From Mesorhizobium ventifaucium (GTDB taxonomy: Bacteria; Pseudomonadota; Alphaproteobacteria; Rhizobiales; Rhizobiaceae), in contig NZ_CAKXZS010000018.1 of assembly GCF_935822925.1 (NCBI RefSeq), positions 37,548 through 101,547 on the forward strand: 64,000 bases of DNA. Direction: 5' to 3'. The notes beneath the pieces were generated by a model. It was not told the origin of the DNA and searched no databases. It saw only the letters and a list, made by a program, of their open reading frames with translations. The stretch's first letter is position 1. Each line of letters begins with the position of its first letter. A program made the position numbers and the translations under genes. Positions 53,552 through 62,887 of this stretch are shown here, one piece after another.

Positions 53552-56500
53552 TCATTTGACCTGAATATTGGCAAAATGGCCGCCATCGAGGCTCATGCCG
53601 CGCGCCGCCAAAGCCTGAAGCACTTCCTGACGCATCCCGAAAAGAGCCACGGTGCCGTTGACGAGCACCAGGATCTTATCCACGGTCTGCAGCAAAGCAG
53701 GCCGCTGTGTGATGGTGACCATCGTGATCTTTTGCTCTTTGGCTTGCTGTAGAGCGCGCGACAAAGCCAACTCGCCAGCGGTGTCGAGGTTCGAATTCGG
53801 CTCATCGAGAACCACCAACTTCGGGCTGCCGAAAAAGGCGCGCGCCAAAGCGATCCGCTGCTTCTGCCCGCCAGAAAGCGGCGCGCCATCGGCGGCGACG
53901 AAGGTCTCGTAGCCATGCGGAAGCGAGGCGATCAGTTCGTGAACGTCGGCCAGCTTGGCGGCTTCGTAAATTGCGCCATCATCGACGTCTTCGCGCATTC
54001 TGGCGATGTTCGCCTTGATCGACCCCGGGAAAAGCTGCACGTCCTGAGGAAGGTAGCCGATGCTTTCACCAAATTGCCGCTGATCCCAGTTCCGCAGGTC
54101 CATCAGATCGAGCCGCACGCTTCCCGAAGTTGGAAGGATCGAGCCGACGAGCATTTTGCCCAGGGTCGTTTTACCGGCGCCCGAATTGCCGATGATCGCA
54201 AGCGAGTCTCCGGCCTCCAGGCCAAAGCCGATGCCATTGAGCACGACACGTTTGGTTCCTTGCGGCACGAACAGCAGCCGCTCGACATCGAGACGCCCTT
54301 CCGGACGCGGCAGCTTCAGGCGTTCGAAGTTCAGCGGGGATTCCTTCAGCAGCGCACTGATGCGGCCAAAGGCGGCGCGTGACTGCACAACCTGGTTCCA
54401 CCCTTCAATCGCACCCTCGATCGGGCCAAGCGCGCGGCCGGCAATGATTGACGCGGCGATGACCATGCCGCCCGTGACCGAGCCTTCGATGGCCAGATAG
54501 GCGCCCCAGCCGAGCATCATGACCTGGGTCAGCAGCCGGACGCCCTTGGAAAGGGAAGCAAAGGCTATGTTTCGGTCCTGAGCTATGACCTGCCATCTGA
54601 GCGAGTTGCCGGTATCCTTGCCCCAGATCCACACGGCTTCCGGGATCATCGCCAGCGCGTTGATGATCTGCGAGTTGCGCGACATCGAATCGACGTGGAG
54701 GTTGGCTTTGGTTTGGCTTGTGTTGGCCTCGCCGAACGGCTTGGCAGTTGCGCGCTGGTTGGCGAGCGTGATGGCCAGCAGCAGCAGCGCCGTCGCCACG
54801 ACGATAAAGCCGAGGTCGGGGTGGATCAGGAATATCGCCAGCATGAACAACGGGGCCATCGGCGCATCGAGAAGCGACAGCAACGTGCCGGACACCAGAA
54901 ACGTACGCAGCTGCTGAAGATCCCCCAGCGTCTGATATTCGCGCCCGTTGCTGTGCAGTGAAGCCCTGGCGGCTGCGCTGAGGATTGGTCCACCCAATTG
55001 GGCGGCGACCTCGACCGCTGTGCGCATGAGGATGAAGCGCCGGATGGCGTCAAATATCGACTGCAGGATGACCGCGCCGACAATTACGACCGTCAGCATC
55101 ACCAGCGTGTCGACCGAGCGGCTCGTCAGGACGCGATCCGAAATCTGGAAGAGGTAGACAGGTATCGCAAGCACCAGCACGTTGGTAGCGATCGTGAAGA
55201 TCATCACCGCGATGAGGTTCTTCTTGACCGCGCGAAGTCCGGCTGTGAGGCTTGCCGAGAGATCGACTGGGCCGAGACGCTTGTGGAATGCGCCGCCGCC
55301 GCCATTGCCGCCGCCACCGCCGCCCCCCTTACCGGTTCCGGTCGGACCGCCGCCGCCAGGCACTTCCCGGGCAAGCAAGGGACCGCGGTCGCCCTCGATT
55401 GTCACGCCGGGCAGAACCGGCTTGTTCTTCATCTCCTGCGTGGGCGGCTCTACTCGCGCGCTCGGCTGTTCCTGTTTCCCGCGCGCGTCCTTCGGCGCGT
55501 TCGGCGTCTTCCGTTCCAATATTTCCGCCTCCGGCTTGCGCGCCGGTTCTTCCTTTGGTGGTACGGCGCGCTGGGTCGGCTCGGAGATCCGAGGGCTTGG
55601 TGGCCGGTCTACTCGCGCGCTCGGCTGGTCCTGCTTCGCGGGCGCGTCCTGCAGTGCGCTCGGCGGCTTCCGTTCCAATATTTCCGGCTCGGGCTTGCGC
55701 GCGGGTTCTTCCTTTGGTGAAACAGCGCGCTGGGCCGGCTCGGAAATCCGAGTGCTCGGTGGCCGGATCTCCTGCGTAGGCGGCTCGCCTACTCGCGCGC
55801 TCGGCTGGTCCTGCTTGGCGGGCGCGTCCTGCAGCGCGCTCGGCGGCTTCCGTTCCAATATTTCCGGCTCGGGCTTGCGCGCGGGTTCTTCCTTTGGTGA
55901 AACAGCGCGCTGGGCCGGCTCGGAAATCCGAGGGCTCGGTAGCCGGATCTCCTGCGTGGGCGGCTCGCCTGCTCGCGCGCTCGGCTGGTCCTGCTTCGCG
56001 GGCGCGTCCTGCAGCGCGCTCGGCGTCTTCCGTTCCGATATTTCCGGCTCGGGCTTGCGCGCGGGCTCTTCGTTTGGTGATAGGGCACGCTGGGCCGGCT
56101 CGGAGATCCGAGGGCTCAGTAGCCGGATGGGGTCGGGCCTTCTGATGATGTCTGCCGCTGGAGCAGTGGGCGTGCCCGGCGGCGGAGCCGAAGGCGCCTT
56201 TGCTTGCGGAGAGGGTGGTTGCACCTCGCGTTGCTGAGCGCGGCTATCACCAGGTAAAGGCGCGGTGGAAGGGCGCGCTTCTTCGGTGACCCTGGCTTGT
56301 TCGGTGACCTTGGCTGGCGTCGCGTCGCGAAGCGATGGTGGCGTTTCGGCTGGCGGGGCGTCCACTAGGCGCCGCAATTCGGCAACGACATCGTCCAGTT
56401 CTTCCACCGAACGATCGACCGCCTTGCTCTGACGAAACAAAGACTGTGAGATCGGCTCGGCGGCCCCGATAGACGCCTCGCTTCGCGCGACTGCTTCGCC

Positions 56501-56572
56501 GCCGTCATCCGGCCGATCCCATTCTGGTTCCTGGGCGAAAGCGCGCCCGGTTTGATCGTGATCTTCGGTCAT
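53552..56572 (-). CDS. Type I secretion ABC exporter with long repetitive N-terminal extension
   Basis: The 1006-aa protein is a PrtD/LapB-type transporter fused to an unusual 420-residue N-terminus. Residues 1-147 are acidic then proline-rich; about 147-380 contain four tandem 54-60-residue repeats rich in Pro, Glu and Lys; about 435-725 hold the exporter membrane domain; about 765-1000 hold the nucleotide-binding domain with Walker A IIGNSGAGKTTLG, signature LSGGQKQRI and Walker B LVVLDEPNSN. The ATG at 56572 is chosen because it begins a plausible N-terminus; upstream codons overlap the previous gene. Typical exporters of this class are about 580 aa. Confidence 0.92.
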   Translation of the reverse strand: MTEDHDQTGRAFAQEPEWDRPDDGGEAVARSEASIGAAEPISQSLFRQSKAVDRSVEELDDVVAELRRLVDAPPAETPPSLRDATPAKVTEQARVTEEARPSTAPLPGDSRAQQREVQPPSPQAKAPSAPPPGTPTAPAADIIRRPDPIRLLSPRISEPAQRALSPNEEPARKPEPEISERKTPSALQDAPAKQDQPSARAGEPPTQEIRLPSPRISEPAQRAVSPKEEPARKPEPEILERKPPSALQDAPAKQDQPSARVGEPPTQEIRPPSTRISEPAQRAVSPKEEPARKPEPEILERKPPSALQDAPAKQDQPSARVDRPPSPRISEPTQRAVPPKEEPARKPEAEILERKTPNAPKDARGKQEQPSARVEPPTQEMKNKPVLPGVTIEGDRGPLLAREVPGGGGPTGTGKGGGGGGGNGGGGAFHKRLGPVDLSASLTAGLRAVKKNLIAVMIFTIATNVLVLAIPVYLFQISDRVLTSRSVDTLVMLTVVIVGAVILQSIFDAIRRFILMRTAVEVAAQLGGPILSAAARASLHSNGREYQTLGDLQQLRTFLVSGTLLSLLDAPMAPLFMLAIFLIHPDLGFIVVATALLLLAITLANQRATAKPFGEANTSQTKANLHVDSMSRNSQIINALAMIPEAVWIWGKDTGNSLRWQVIAQDRNIAFASLSKGVRLLTQVMMLGWGAYLAIEGSVTGGMVIAASIIAGRALGPIEGAIEGWNQVVQSRAAFGRISALLKESPLNFERLKLPRPEGRLDVERLLFVPQGTKRVVLNGIGFGLEAGDSLAIIGNSGAGKTTLGKMLVGSILPTSGSVRLDLMDLRNWDQRQFGESIGYLPQDVQLFPGSIKANIARMREDVDDGAIYEAAKLADVHELIASLPHGYETFVAADGAPLSGGQKQRIALARAFFGSPKLVVLDEPNSNLDTAGELALSRALQQAKEQKITMVTITQRPALLQTVDKILVLVNGTVALFGMRQEVLQALAARGMSLDGGHFANIQVK
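55430..56130. repeat. Four tandem coding repeats (180, 180 and 162 bp periods)
   Basis: Within the exporter gene a unit encoding SPRISEPAQRA...EEPARKPEPEI...APAKQDQPSAR recurs four times. GGGCTTGCGCGCGGG starts at 55693, 55873 and 56053, and a variant near 55532, giving periods of 180, 180 and 162 bp. The shortest unit lacks six codons of the PPTQEI linker. The near-identity of neighbouring copies suggests recent expansion or gene conversion. Confidence 0.9.
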
Positions 56573-56594
56573 TGCTGCCACCCCGGTTCGAAAA

Positions 56595-58604
56595 TCACGC
56601 GAGAACGCTTTGCATCGGATCGGAATAGGTCTGCTCAGGCACGAGTGAGGGATACGCCACGTTTTGAGAGGCTTCCGGCGCCAGCATATCGTCATCGAGG
56701 AAAGCGACCGCTTCATTCACCAGCACGTCGGGATTCTGGCCGCCAAGATCGGGGCCGGTGGAAATCAGCTCCGCCTGGATGAGGATCTCGTCCGAATAGA
56801 TGCCGCCGCCTACATAGGTCTTGCCGGTGGAATCCACGTCGGCAATGTAGGCATAATTGACCAGCGAGTTGGTTCCCGTCGAAATTGTCCAGTCCGCCTC
56901 CGGATGCGCCAGCGCATTCATGGCCAGGGCCACCTGATCGCTGTCACCAAGAATGGTGGTCTGTTTGATGTATTGCAGATTGAGGATGTCGCCGGAAATG
57001 TAGAGCACCCGAATCGCCCCGATGCCCGCGAATGGGCCGTCGCCAAGTATGTCGGAAAGGTCACCCTTGCCGTTCTGCAGGCTTTCACACGCCTTGCGAT
57101 AAGCTTCAGACATCGCCTCGAAGCGATCGCCGGCGCCGTAATTGACGATGTTGGCCTGGTTCCAAAGCAGATTGTCACTGGTGGAGGCCGCGCCTTCGCC
57201 GGTTGTCTGGAAACCATCGACCGCGCCGATCAGGTCGTTGTCCAGGAGCACGTTCAACTGATGGATGATGTTGGCGTCATAAATGTTTCCGCCGACGACG
57301 ATCAGGTCGTAATTGAAGCCCAGTTCGTCCAGCGAAATCTCGTTAGCCGCCGTGTTGGCGCCGGCTGTCACCAGCGTCTTGACTCCCGATGACGACAGGA
57401 CGGAAACGTCATTGTCGGTCATGAAGGTGTATTGCTGGATCCAGTTCATGATGAGCAGGTCGCCTTCGACCTCGGTGACAACCCAGTGCTTGGGAAAGTC
57501 ACCCTGCTTTGCCTGCGACGCCGCAGCTTCCGCCGACGGATCGATGCGCTTGAACATCGCGATATTGAAGCCTTGGGTCGGATCGGTGGCATTCAGGCCC
57601 CAACCGTTGATGGAGGCACTGACGAGGTCGCTGTCGCACGAGACATTGATCTGAATTATCGCGTTGAGCTCGACATGGTCGCCCATCACCGCGCAAACCG
57701 GCGACTGCAGCCAATTGTTGGCCATCGACACGCTGTTGACGAGGAGATTGCCGCCGGCTTCCAGCTCGACCGAAACATCGATGTCGATGCTTCCGGACCC
57801 AGGCGTGTAGGAGGGTTGCTCGGGCTCTTCTTCGTCGTCCTCTTCCTCATTGGCTCGTCGGTGCTTCTCCGGAAGGTGATCGTCGAGCTTGGGCGCTTCG
57901 TCCACGGACTGCCCATTGACGTAAGTGCCTTCGATGACGTCAGCCTTGACGACGAAAACATCGGCTTCGCCATCCGTTTCCTCCGGATAGCCGTTGAGCC
58001 GTTCGCCGGCTGTCTTGATGACAGCCACTATCTCCTCGGACGAACCCGGCATTTCCAGATCGTCGATCGGCGACAGATCCACCGCCGCGCCCAGCAAGGC
58101 CGTCATTTCGGCAGCATGGTCCGCTGCTGCGGGAGAGAATTTCAGGCCATGTCCGCCAGCGCCTACATAGTCGTTATCGGAGAGCCGAAGCTCCTGATTG
58201 ATAAGGACCGCCACCGAGCCAGGGGGCTCGATATGGGGCAGGATCAGGCGTGAAGGCGCACTCCCCATCGGCGGCGCGTCCGGGTGGAACAGAGAACCTG
58301 GATAGGCGACGTCCGGCTGCGGGATCGCAGGGATGTCTGGAGGGACGAATTGGAAATCCGACCAGGGTGTCGTCAGGACAAGTTTGGGTGCAACTGGCGA
58401 ATACTCGATGGAGGGAACAAAATCCTCCAGATCGTATCCTGCGTCGACGTTGACTGTCTGACTGGCAAGCTCGGGCGTTTCTTCCTCGACCGCCTGGGCC
58501 GCCTTGAATTCCTCATAGGCCTTCCTGAGACGGGCTTGCTCCAGCGTGATTTCAAAGAGTCCCACAAAGTGGCTGATCGCCTCGGTGATCTTGTCCATAT
58601 ACAC
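56595..58604 (-). CDS. Type I secretion-locus protein with five I-x-Q-x5-D-[NS]-D repeats
   Basis: The 669-aa protein has no recognised domain. Residues 1-60 are helical and acidic; 60-130 are Pro-rich; 245-265 is a Glu/Asp run. The motif I-x-Q-x5-D-[NS]-D occurs at residues 135-145, 316-326, 389-399, 447-457 and 546-556, each within a beta-rich segment of G-D-x-L-x-x-N type. The last 50 residues contain a DDD stretch and end VLA. It could be a secreted substrate or an export partner of the 698-aa protein. The GTG at 58604 has GGAGGA 7 nt upstream; an ATG two codons later is possible. The exporter gene follows 22 bp on. Confidence 0.7.
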   Translation of the reverse strand: MYMDKITEAISHFVGLFEITLEQARLRKAYEEFKAAQAVEEETPELASQTVNVDAGYDLEDFVPSIEYSPVAPKLVLTTPWSDFQFVPPDIPAIPQPDVAYPGSLFHPDAPPMGSAPSRLILPHIEPPGSVAVLINQELRLSDNDYVGAGGHGLKFSPAAADHAAEMTALLGAAVDLSPIDDLEMPGSSEEIVAVIKTAGERLNGYPEETDGEADVFVVKADVIEGTYVNGQSVDEAPKLDDHLPEKHRRANEEEDDEEEPEQPSYTPGSGSIDIDVSVELEAGGNLLVNSVSMANNWLQSPVCAVMGDHVELNAIIQINVSCDSDLVSASINGWGLNATDPTQGFNIAMFKRIDPSAEAAASQAKQGDFPKHWVVTEVEGDLLIMNWIQQYTFMTDNDVSVLSSSGVKTLVTAGANTAANEISLDELGFNYDLIVVGGNIYDANIIHQLNVLLDNDLIGAVDGFQTTGEGAASTSDNLLWNQANIVNYGAGDRFEAMSEAYRKACESLQNGKGDLSDILGDGPFAGIGAIRVLYISGDILNLQYIKQTTILGDSDQVALAMNALAHPEADWTISTGTNSLVNYAYIADVDSTGKTYVGGGIYSDEILIQAELISTGPDLGGQNPDVLVNEAVAFLDDDMLAPEASQNVAYPSLVPEQTYSDPMQSVLA

Positions 58605-58674
58605 GGAAGTTTCCTCCGGTTTTCGAGATCATCCGCGCCCTTGCCGGGTCGCGCTTCTCTTCTCTGATTGGGAA

Positions 58675-58713
58675 GACTGCGCGGGGTTTTCCCCCCGCGC
58701 AGTCCCTTTTTTG
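58675..58713 (+). terminator. 12-bp stem-loop with plus-strand T tract between two minus-strand genes
   Basis: GACTGCGCGGGG (58675-58686) pairs exactly with CCCCGCGCAGTC (58693-58704), followed on plus by CCTTTTTT. The orientation is that of a plus-strand terminator, although both flanking genes are on minus. On minus it would be a strong hairpin after the 698-aa gene that may stabilise or partly terminate its mRNA. Confidence 0.7.
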
Positions 58714-58746
58714 CAGGTCTCGCCGCGGCGAAACCGGCCATGCCAG

Positions 58747-60843
58747 TTATGTCGCGTCGTCTTCGCCAACCAGCGAGCTGGTGAGGTTGCCGCCCACTAC
58801 AGTCATGTCGACCGAGTGGCCTTGCAGGTTGGCGCCCATGACGATCTGCTGGTTGAAGCCGTTCATGTCGATTGTGCCATTGGCGTTGGCCTGGCTTATG
58901 GCTTCAATGTGCTGGTCGTGGCCGATATTCGACCCCCAGCTGCCGCCGCCGCCGCCAGCGCCAGCCGCGCCGCCGGTCGCAGTCGCTGCGCCGCCGTTGC
59001 CGCCAGCACCGCCCGTGGCGTCGCCGCTCCAGGCATAGCCACCGTCCGCTCCGTCAGCCCAAGCGCCGCTGAGAGCAACCGCGCCCGTTCCACCGGTCGC
59101 CGTCGAAGCGCCGCCAGTCGCATCGCCGCCAGTCGCGGCGCCGGCCGTAGCCGCACCGCTGGTGGCTGCGCCACCGGTGTCGACGTTGCTCGCAAAGCCG
59201 CTGCCGGCTCCGCCGCTGCCGGCACCGCCGGTTGCGTCGCCGCTCGTGCCAGCCCCACCCGCGCCGCTGTTAGCGCCGCCGCCGGCGCCGCCGACGCCAG
59301 AGCCAGTGCCAGCGCCAGTGCCAGTGCCAGAGCCAGCGCCGCCGGTCGAACCTGCGCCGCCGCCAGTCGAGCTTGCAGCGCCGCCCTCGACATCGGCGAA
59401 GTTGCCGGCATTCGCGCCGCCGCCACCGCCACCGCCGCCACCGCCGCCGCCACCACCGGTGTTACCGGCATCGGTGTCGCCATTCGCGGCGATCGGGATA
59501 GCTACGGCGACGTTGTCACTGCTCTTGTTCCCACCCCAAGAGGGGTCGTTGTCGCTGCCAGCTTCGGCATCGTCCATCAGCGCCAGGGCGACAGGTACCG
59601 CGGTCGAGTCGCCGCCGCGTCCGCCATTGCCGCCGTTGCCGCCGTCGCCGCCCTTGGCGTCGGCAAAGCCAAGCGCGCCAGCGTCGCCGCCCTTGGCGTC
59701 GGAATCGCCGCCGTCGGCCTTGGAGTCGCCGCCGACGCCGACGCCCAGGCCGAAGCCCAGGCCGAGCCCGACGCCGTCGCCGCCTTCGCCGCCCTTGGCG
59801 TCGCCGCTGTTGCCGCCATTGGCTTCGCCGCTGTCGCCGTAGCCGCCCTTGCCGTCACCGCCGAGGCCTGCGCCGACAGCCACGCCGGACGCGTCGCCGC
59901 CCTTGGCATCGCCGCTAACCGCGATCGGCACGGCGTCGCCGCCATAAGCGTTGCCGCCGTCGGACTTGGCGTCAGCGGAGCCGACGACAATCGGCACGCT
60001 CACGGCCACGCCGCCGCCCTTGGCGTCGCCAGCCTTGGCGTCGCCGCTATCGGCATCGCCGCCCTTGGCGCCAAAGCCACCCAAAGCCACCGAATCGCCA
60101 GCATGGCCGCCGTCGCCGCCGGCATCGATGCCTTCGTCGGACTTGGCGTAACCACCCTTGGCGTCGCCCTTGTTGCCGAAGTAGCCGTTATTCTGGACCG
60201 TCGCGCTGCCGAGATAGTCGTTGTCCTTCATGTCCCCGGTCTGGTTGATGATGGTGGCGCTGTGGCCATTGCCAGCCCCGGCAAACGCGCCGTTCAGGAC
60301 GTCCGAGAAGCTGACGTCATCGCCCGGATCGAAGCTGATGTCGCCGTCGCGGCTGAACATCATGACGCCGCCGAGGCCGACATTCACGTCGTCGAGGTCA
60401 ATGAAATCGTCGTCCTGCTTTCCGTCGGACGACGCGGTGGCGCTAACATTGGCGTTAACATTGGTGTTAACGTTGTTGGTGTTGGTATTGGTGTTGCTGT
60501 TGTTGCTGCTGTTGCTATTGCTGTTGCTGCTCGAATTGCTGTTGTTATTGCCGTTATTGTTGGTGTTGTTGCTGGTCGAATTGGCCGTGGCGTCGCCAAT
60601 GCCGATGCCAGCTCCGACACCCACACCTACGCCGACGCCGGTGGCGTCGGCGTCGCTCTTGGAGTCTGCGTCGGATTTTGCATCGGCATCGGATTTGGCG
60701 TCGGCGCTGGCGTCGCTCTTGGCGTCGGCGCTGGCGTCGCTCTTGGCGTCGCCATCTCCGATATCGATTGTGGTGTCGTCATCGGAGACATCGCCGATGA
60801 ACTGCCAACCGGTGTTGGAGTTATTGCTGTTGCGAGTAGTCAT
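58747..60843 (-). CDS. Large low-complexity acidic/Gly-rich protein, probable type I secretion substrate
   Basis: The 698-aa protein has no signal peptide. In order: an AKSDASAD-type Asp/Ala/Ser/Lys repeat (about residues 32-68), a GVGVGV stretch, an Asn/Ser/Thr tract (about 88-132), a short globular part with INQTGDMKDNDYLG (199-212), a long region of GGDA/DAKGGD repeats (about 225-450), a Gly run (about 478-491), a Gly/Ala/Ser/Thr-rich region (to about 630) and a non-repetitive C-terminus (HDQHIEAISQANANG through VDMTVVGGNLTSSLVGEDD). The export signal is probably in that C-terminus. It leads the secretion operon. GAGGGAA precedes the ATG. Confidence 0.75.
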   Translation of the reverse strand: MTTRNSNNSNTGWQFIGDVSDDDTTIDIGDGDAKSDASADAKSDASADAKSDADAKSDADSKSDADATGVGVGVGVGAGIGIGDATANSTSNNTNNNGNNNSNSSSNSNSNSSNNSNTNTNTNNVNTNVNANVSATASSDGKQDDDFIDLDDVNVGLGGVMMFSRDGDISFDPGDDVSFSDVLNGAFAGAGNGHSATIINQTGDMKDNDYLGSATVQNNGYFGNKGDAKGGYAKSDEGIDAGGDGGHAGDSVALGGFGAKGGDADSGDAKAGDAKGGGVAVSVPIVVGSADAKSDGGNAYGGDAVPIAVSGDAKGGDASGVAVGAGLGGDGKGGYGDSGEANGGNSGDAKGGEGGDGVGLGLGFGLGVGVGGDSKADGGDSDAKGGDAGALGFADAKGGDGGNGGNGGRGGDSTAVPVALALMDDAEAGSDNDPSWGGNKSSDNVAVAIPIAANGDTDAGNTGGGGGGGGGGGGGGANAGNFADVEGGAASSTGGGAGSTGGAGSGTGTGAGTGSGVGGAGGGANSGAGGAGTSGDATGGAGSGGAGSGFASNVDTGGAATSGAATAGAATGGDATGGASTATGGTGAVALSGAWADGADGGYAWSGDATGGAGGNGGAATATGGAAGAGGGGGSWGSNIGHDQHIEAISQANANGTIDMNGFNQQIVMGANLQGHSVDMTVVGGNLTSSLVGEDDAT

Positions 60844-61412
60844 TGTCGTTCCCTCGGTTAGGGGCCGCGACAACCGAACCACATTCAATCTGACGTGGTC
60901 TTGGGCTGCTCGCGGCCGTTAAGTTTTCATGTGGTTGGTTTTGGATCGCCTGCGCCTAGGGGACTAAGGCCGGAGATCCGGTCATCGTCTGTTTGTACGG
61001 CGTCACCTCCCTTTGACGGGGGAGCGAGGCAGCCAGATTGCGCACGAGTTTCCGCCTGCGCCGCCCAACGGTGCGGTCGCTCGCTGCTCTCGTGAATCTC
61101 TGGATGTTCCCCAAACTCCCAATACGGAACATTGGAAGTCTGTGACCGTCAGCCGTAAATTGTAAGCTGATAGTTGGAGCTAGCCCGTTTGGGACGATCT
61201 GCTCGCCATGAAGGCTTAAATCCTGGAGGGAAAACCAGGTCGGTAGCAATCGTGAATGGCGGACATTGCGCGCCGCGCCGCGGTCTCCCAGCAATTGCCT
61301 AGCTCGTCAGGACTATATTTTTTCGCCTATTTTTGAGTTAGGAAGTCGTTAACGTGTGTCGTCCGGGTTAGGGGTTCCCGGCCTTTAGCGAGTGTTAGTA
61401 GACAGGTGGGCC
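60844..61412. other. Divergent control region of the secretion locus
   Basis: No gene is supported in this 569-bp segment. ATGTTCC (61104-61110) and GGAACAT (61126-61132) form an inverted repeat separated by 15 bp, CCTGG/CCAGG occurs near 61220-61240, and an AT-rich stretch (61310-61335) may hold a promoter. The adjacent LuxR-type protein could bind here. Confidence 0.4.
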
Positions 61413-62204
61413 ATGAATGGGGTGGATGGGGTGGAGGCGAGCGGACGAGGTCGAGCTGATACAGCCGATAGAGAATCCTGGGCACGACGAACCTTGCTGT
61501 TCATCGCCCCTGACGACACGATCTCCGAGAGCCTGGTGCATGCCGTCGAAAGAGAATTCCCGTGGATCGCGGCTGAGCGCGTTCGCGACCTGTCCGCCAC
61601 CTGGACTGCGTTCAATCCTTCGGTTTCCCTCATTCTGATCGATGCGGTGTTTCTAAGCGAGATCGACTCCTGTTCCGCCCAGCTGGCCCGCTTCCACCCG
61701 GGGGCCATGACCGCTGTGATGCAGGACGATGGCAGGAGGCGGCTTTTCCCCGATGAGGTCTTTGCGTCGCGAGTGGTGCGCGGCGTGCTTCCCATGAACC
61801 TGAAGCTGGATGTGTGGCTTTCCGTGATCAGGCTCATGCTGCGCGGAGGCGAATATTTCCCCTTAGCCATGTTTCAGTCGTACCTGAACAACGGCATGCC
61901 CCATAGCGAGGCGAAGGAGTCGAAGCCCGCCATCAAACGGCAAGCCGCACTCGAGGAGCCTGGCCAACTGACATGTCGGGAGAGTCAGATCCTGGAAATG
62001 GCGTCGCAGGGACTGCAGAATAAAACCATAGCCGCCGCACTTCGCCTTTCCGAACACACCGTCAAAATTCACATGCACAACATCATCAACAAGCTGGGCG
62101 CCCACAACAGGACTGAAGCCGCAGCCCTTTTTCATGCCCGACGGGTTGCGGCCGCTGGAATGGTTCCCAGTGCGGATCGCCCGGTGATCTCAACTCTCAC
62201 GTGA
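61413..62204 (+). CDS. LuxR/NarL-family transcriptional regulator
   Basis: The 263-aa protein has a C-terminal LuxR-type HTH (about residues 185-250; LTCRESQILEMASQGLQNKTIAAAL then SEHTVKIHMHNIINKLGAHNRTEAA). The N-terminal part resembles a receiver domain in size and strand pattern (LLFIAPDD, VSLILIDAVF) but lacks the acidic pocket and clear phosphoacceptor Asp-Lys set, so it may act without phosphorylation. The ATG at 61413 is preferred to a GTG at 61392. It is divergent from the 698-aa substrate gene and overlaps the next gene by 4 bp. Confidence 0.85.
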   Translation: MNGVDGVEASGRGRADTADRESWARRTLLFIAPDDTISESLVHAVEREFPWIAAERVRDLSATWTAFNPSVSLILIDAVFLSEIDSCSAQLARFHPGAMTAVMQDDGRRRLFPDEVFASRVVRGVLPMNLKLDVWLSVIRLMLRGGEYFPLAMFQSYLNNGMPHSEAKESKPAIKRQAALEEPGQLTCRESQILEMASQGLQNKTIAAALRLSEHTVKIHMHNIINKLGAHNRTEAAALFHARRVAAAGMVPSADRPVISTLT

Positions 62205-62695
62205 GCAGGTCGATGCCACGCTTCCAGGAGGTTCTACTGCTTGTTGGTCAATTGAACTACACATGGACCAACACAGAAAGCTTGCTGATTTACCTGATTG
62301 CCGGTCTGGCGAAAGTAGACAAGGAGACTGCGATCGTCATTTTCCTGACGCTGAACACCACGCGTGCACGGATCGAGTTGGTCGAGCGGTTGGCGAAGAT
62401 GGCGGGAACACCGGTTGAATGCCGACGCCAGGTCCTGGAGATTGCCAGTCAACTCACCCGGCAGGGAAAGCTGCGCAACAAATACAGCCACTGCATCTAT
62501 TCGTTCGACGAAACGGGAACGCACGCGAGCACGCAACTCATGCGCATCTTCGACAGCAAGGATGCCATCAAATATGGGAAGATTGAGGAGCTCGACGATT
62601 CCGAGATGAAGAGGATCAGCGCCTCCATCCAGGCGATCCACGCAATCAACAAGGATATTTGGCGGGTCGTCGAAAGCAATTCCTTTCCGCATTGA
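62201..62695 (+). CDS. Hypothetical protein, HEPN-like
   Basis: A 164-aa mostly helical protein with no recognised family. LRNKYSHCIYSFD (about residue 91) contains R-x4-H with the N after R that is typical of HEPN-fold RNases, located after a helix pair as in that fold. This is suggestive only. The GTG start overlaps the LuxR stop (GTGA), so it is co-translated with the regulator; it may modulate the regulator or be unrelated to secretion. Confidence 0.6.
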   Translation: MSRSMPRFQEVLLLVGQLNYTWTNTESLLIYLIAGLAKVDKETAIVIFLTLNTTRARIELVERLAKMAGTPVECRRQVLEIASQLTRQGKLRNKYSHCIYSFDETGTHASTQLMRIFDSKDAIKYGKIEELDDSEMKRISASIQAIHAINKDIWRVVESNSFPH

Positions 62696-62887
62696 ATTGC
62701 TTGTCCTGTGATGCCGCGCATCGAGGTTGACGTGGCGGCGAGTCGGGTCCGGGGCGCCGTTGCCTGGACGCATTATCGCGCAGAGCAGGTGAGGTCGCGG
62801 CCAACCGTCGGACTGAGGACGCCAGATCGAAGATAGATCCGGTTTGCGCCGCGGCGAAATCGATGCGGGGCGATCAAGGCACGGGTG

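Noticed and set aside
55430..56130. CRISPR-like repeat array
   Set aside because: The repeats are 162-180 bp, contiguous and in frame within a protein; no short direct repeats with unique spacers occur anywhere in the window.
58546..60861. 771-aa open frame on plus opposite the 698-aa gene
   Set aside because: Val/Ala repeats arise from the complementary strand of GGDA repeats; the minus frame has a good ribosome site, operon position and a shared motif with its neighbour.
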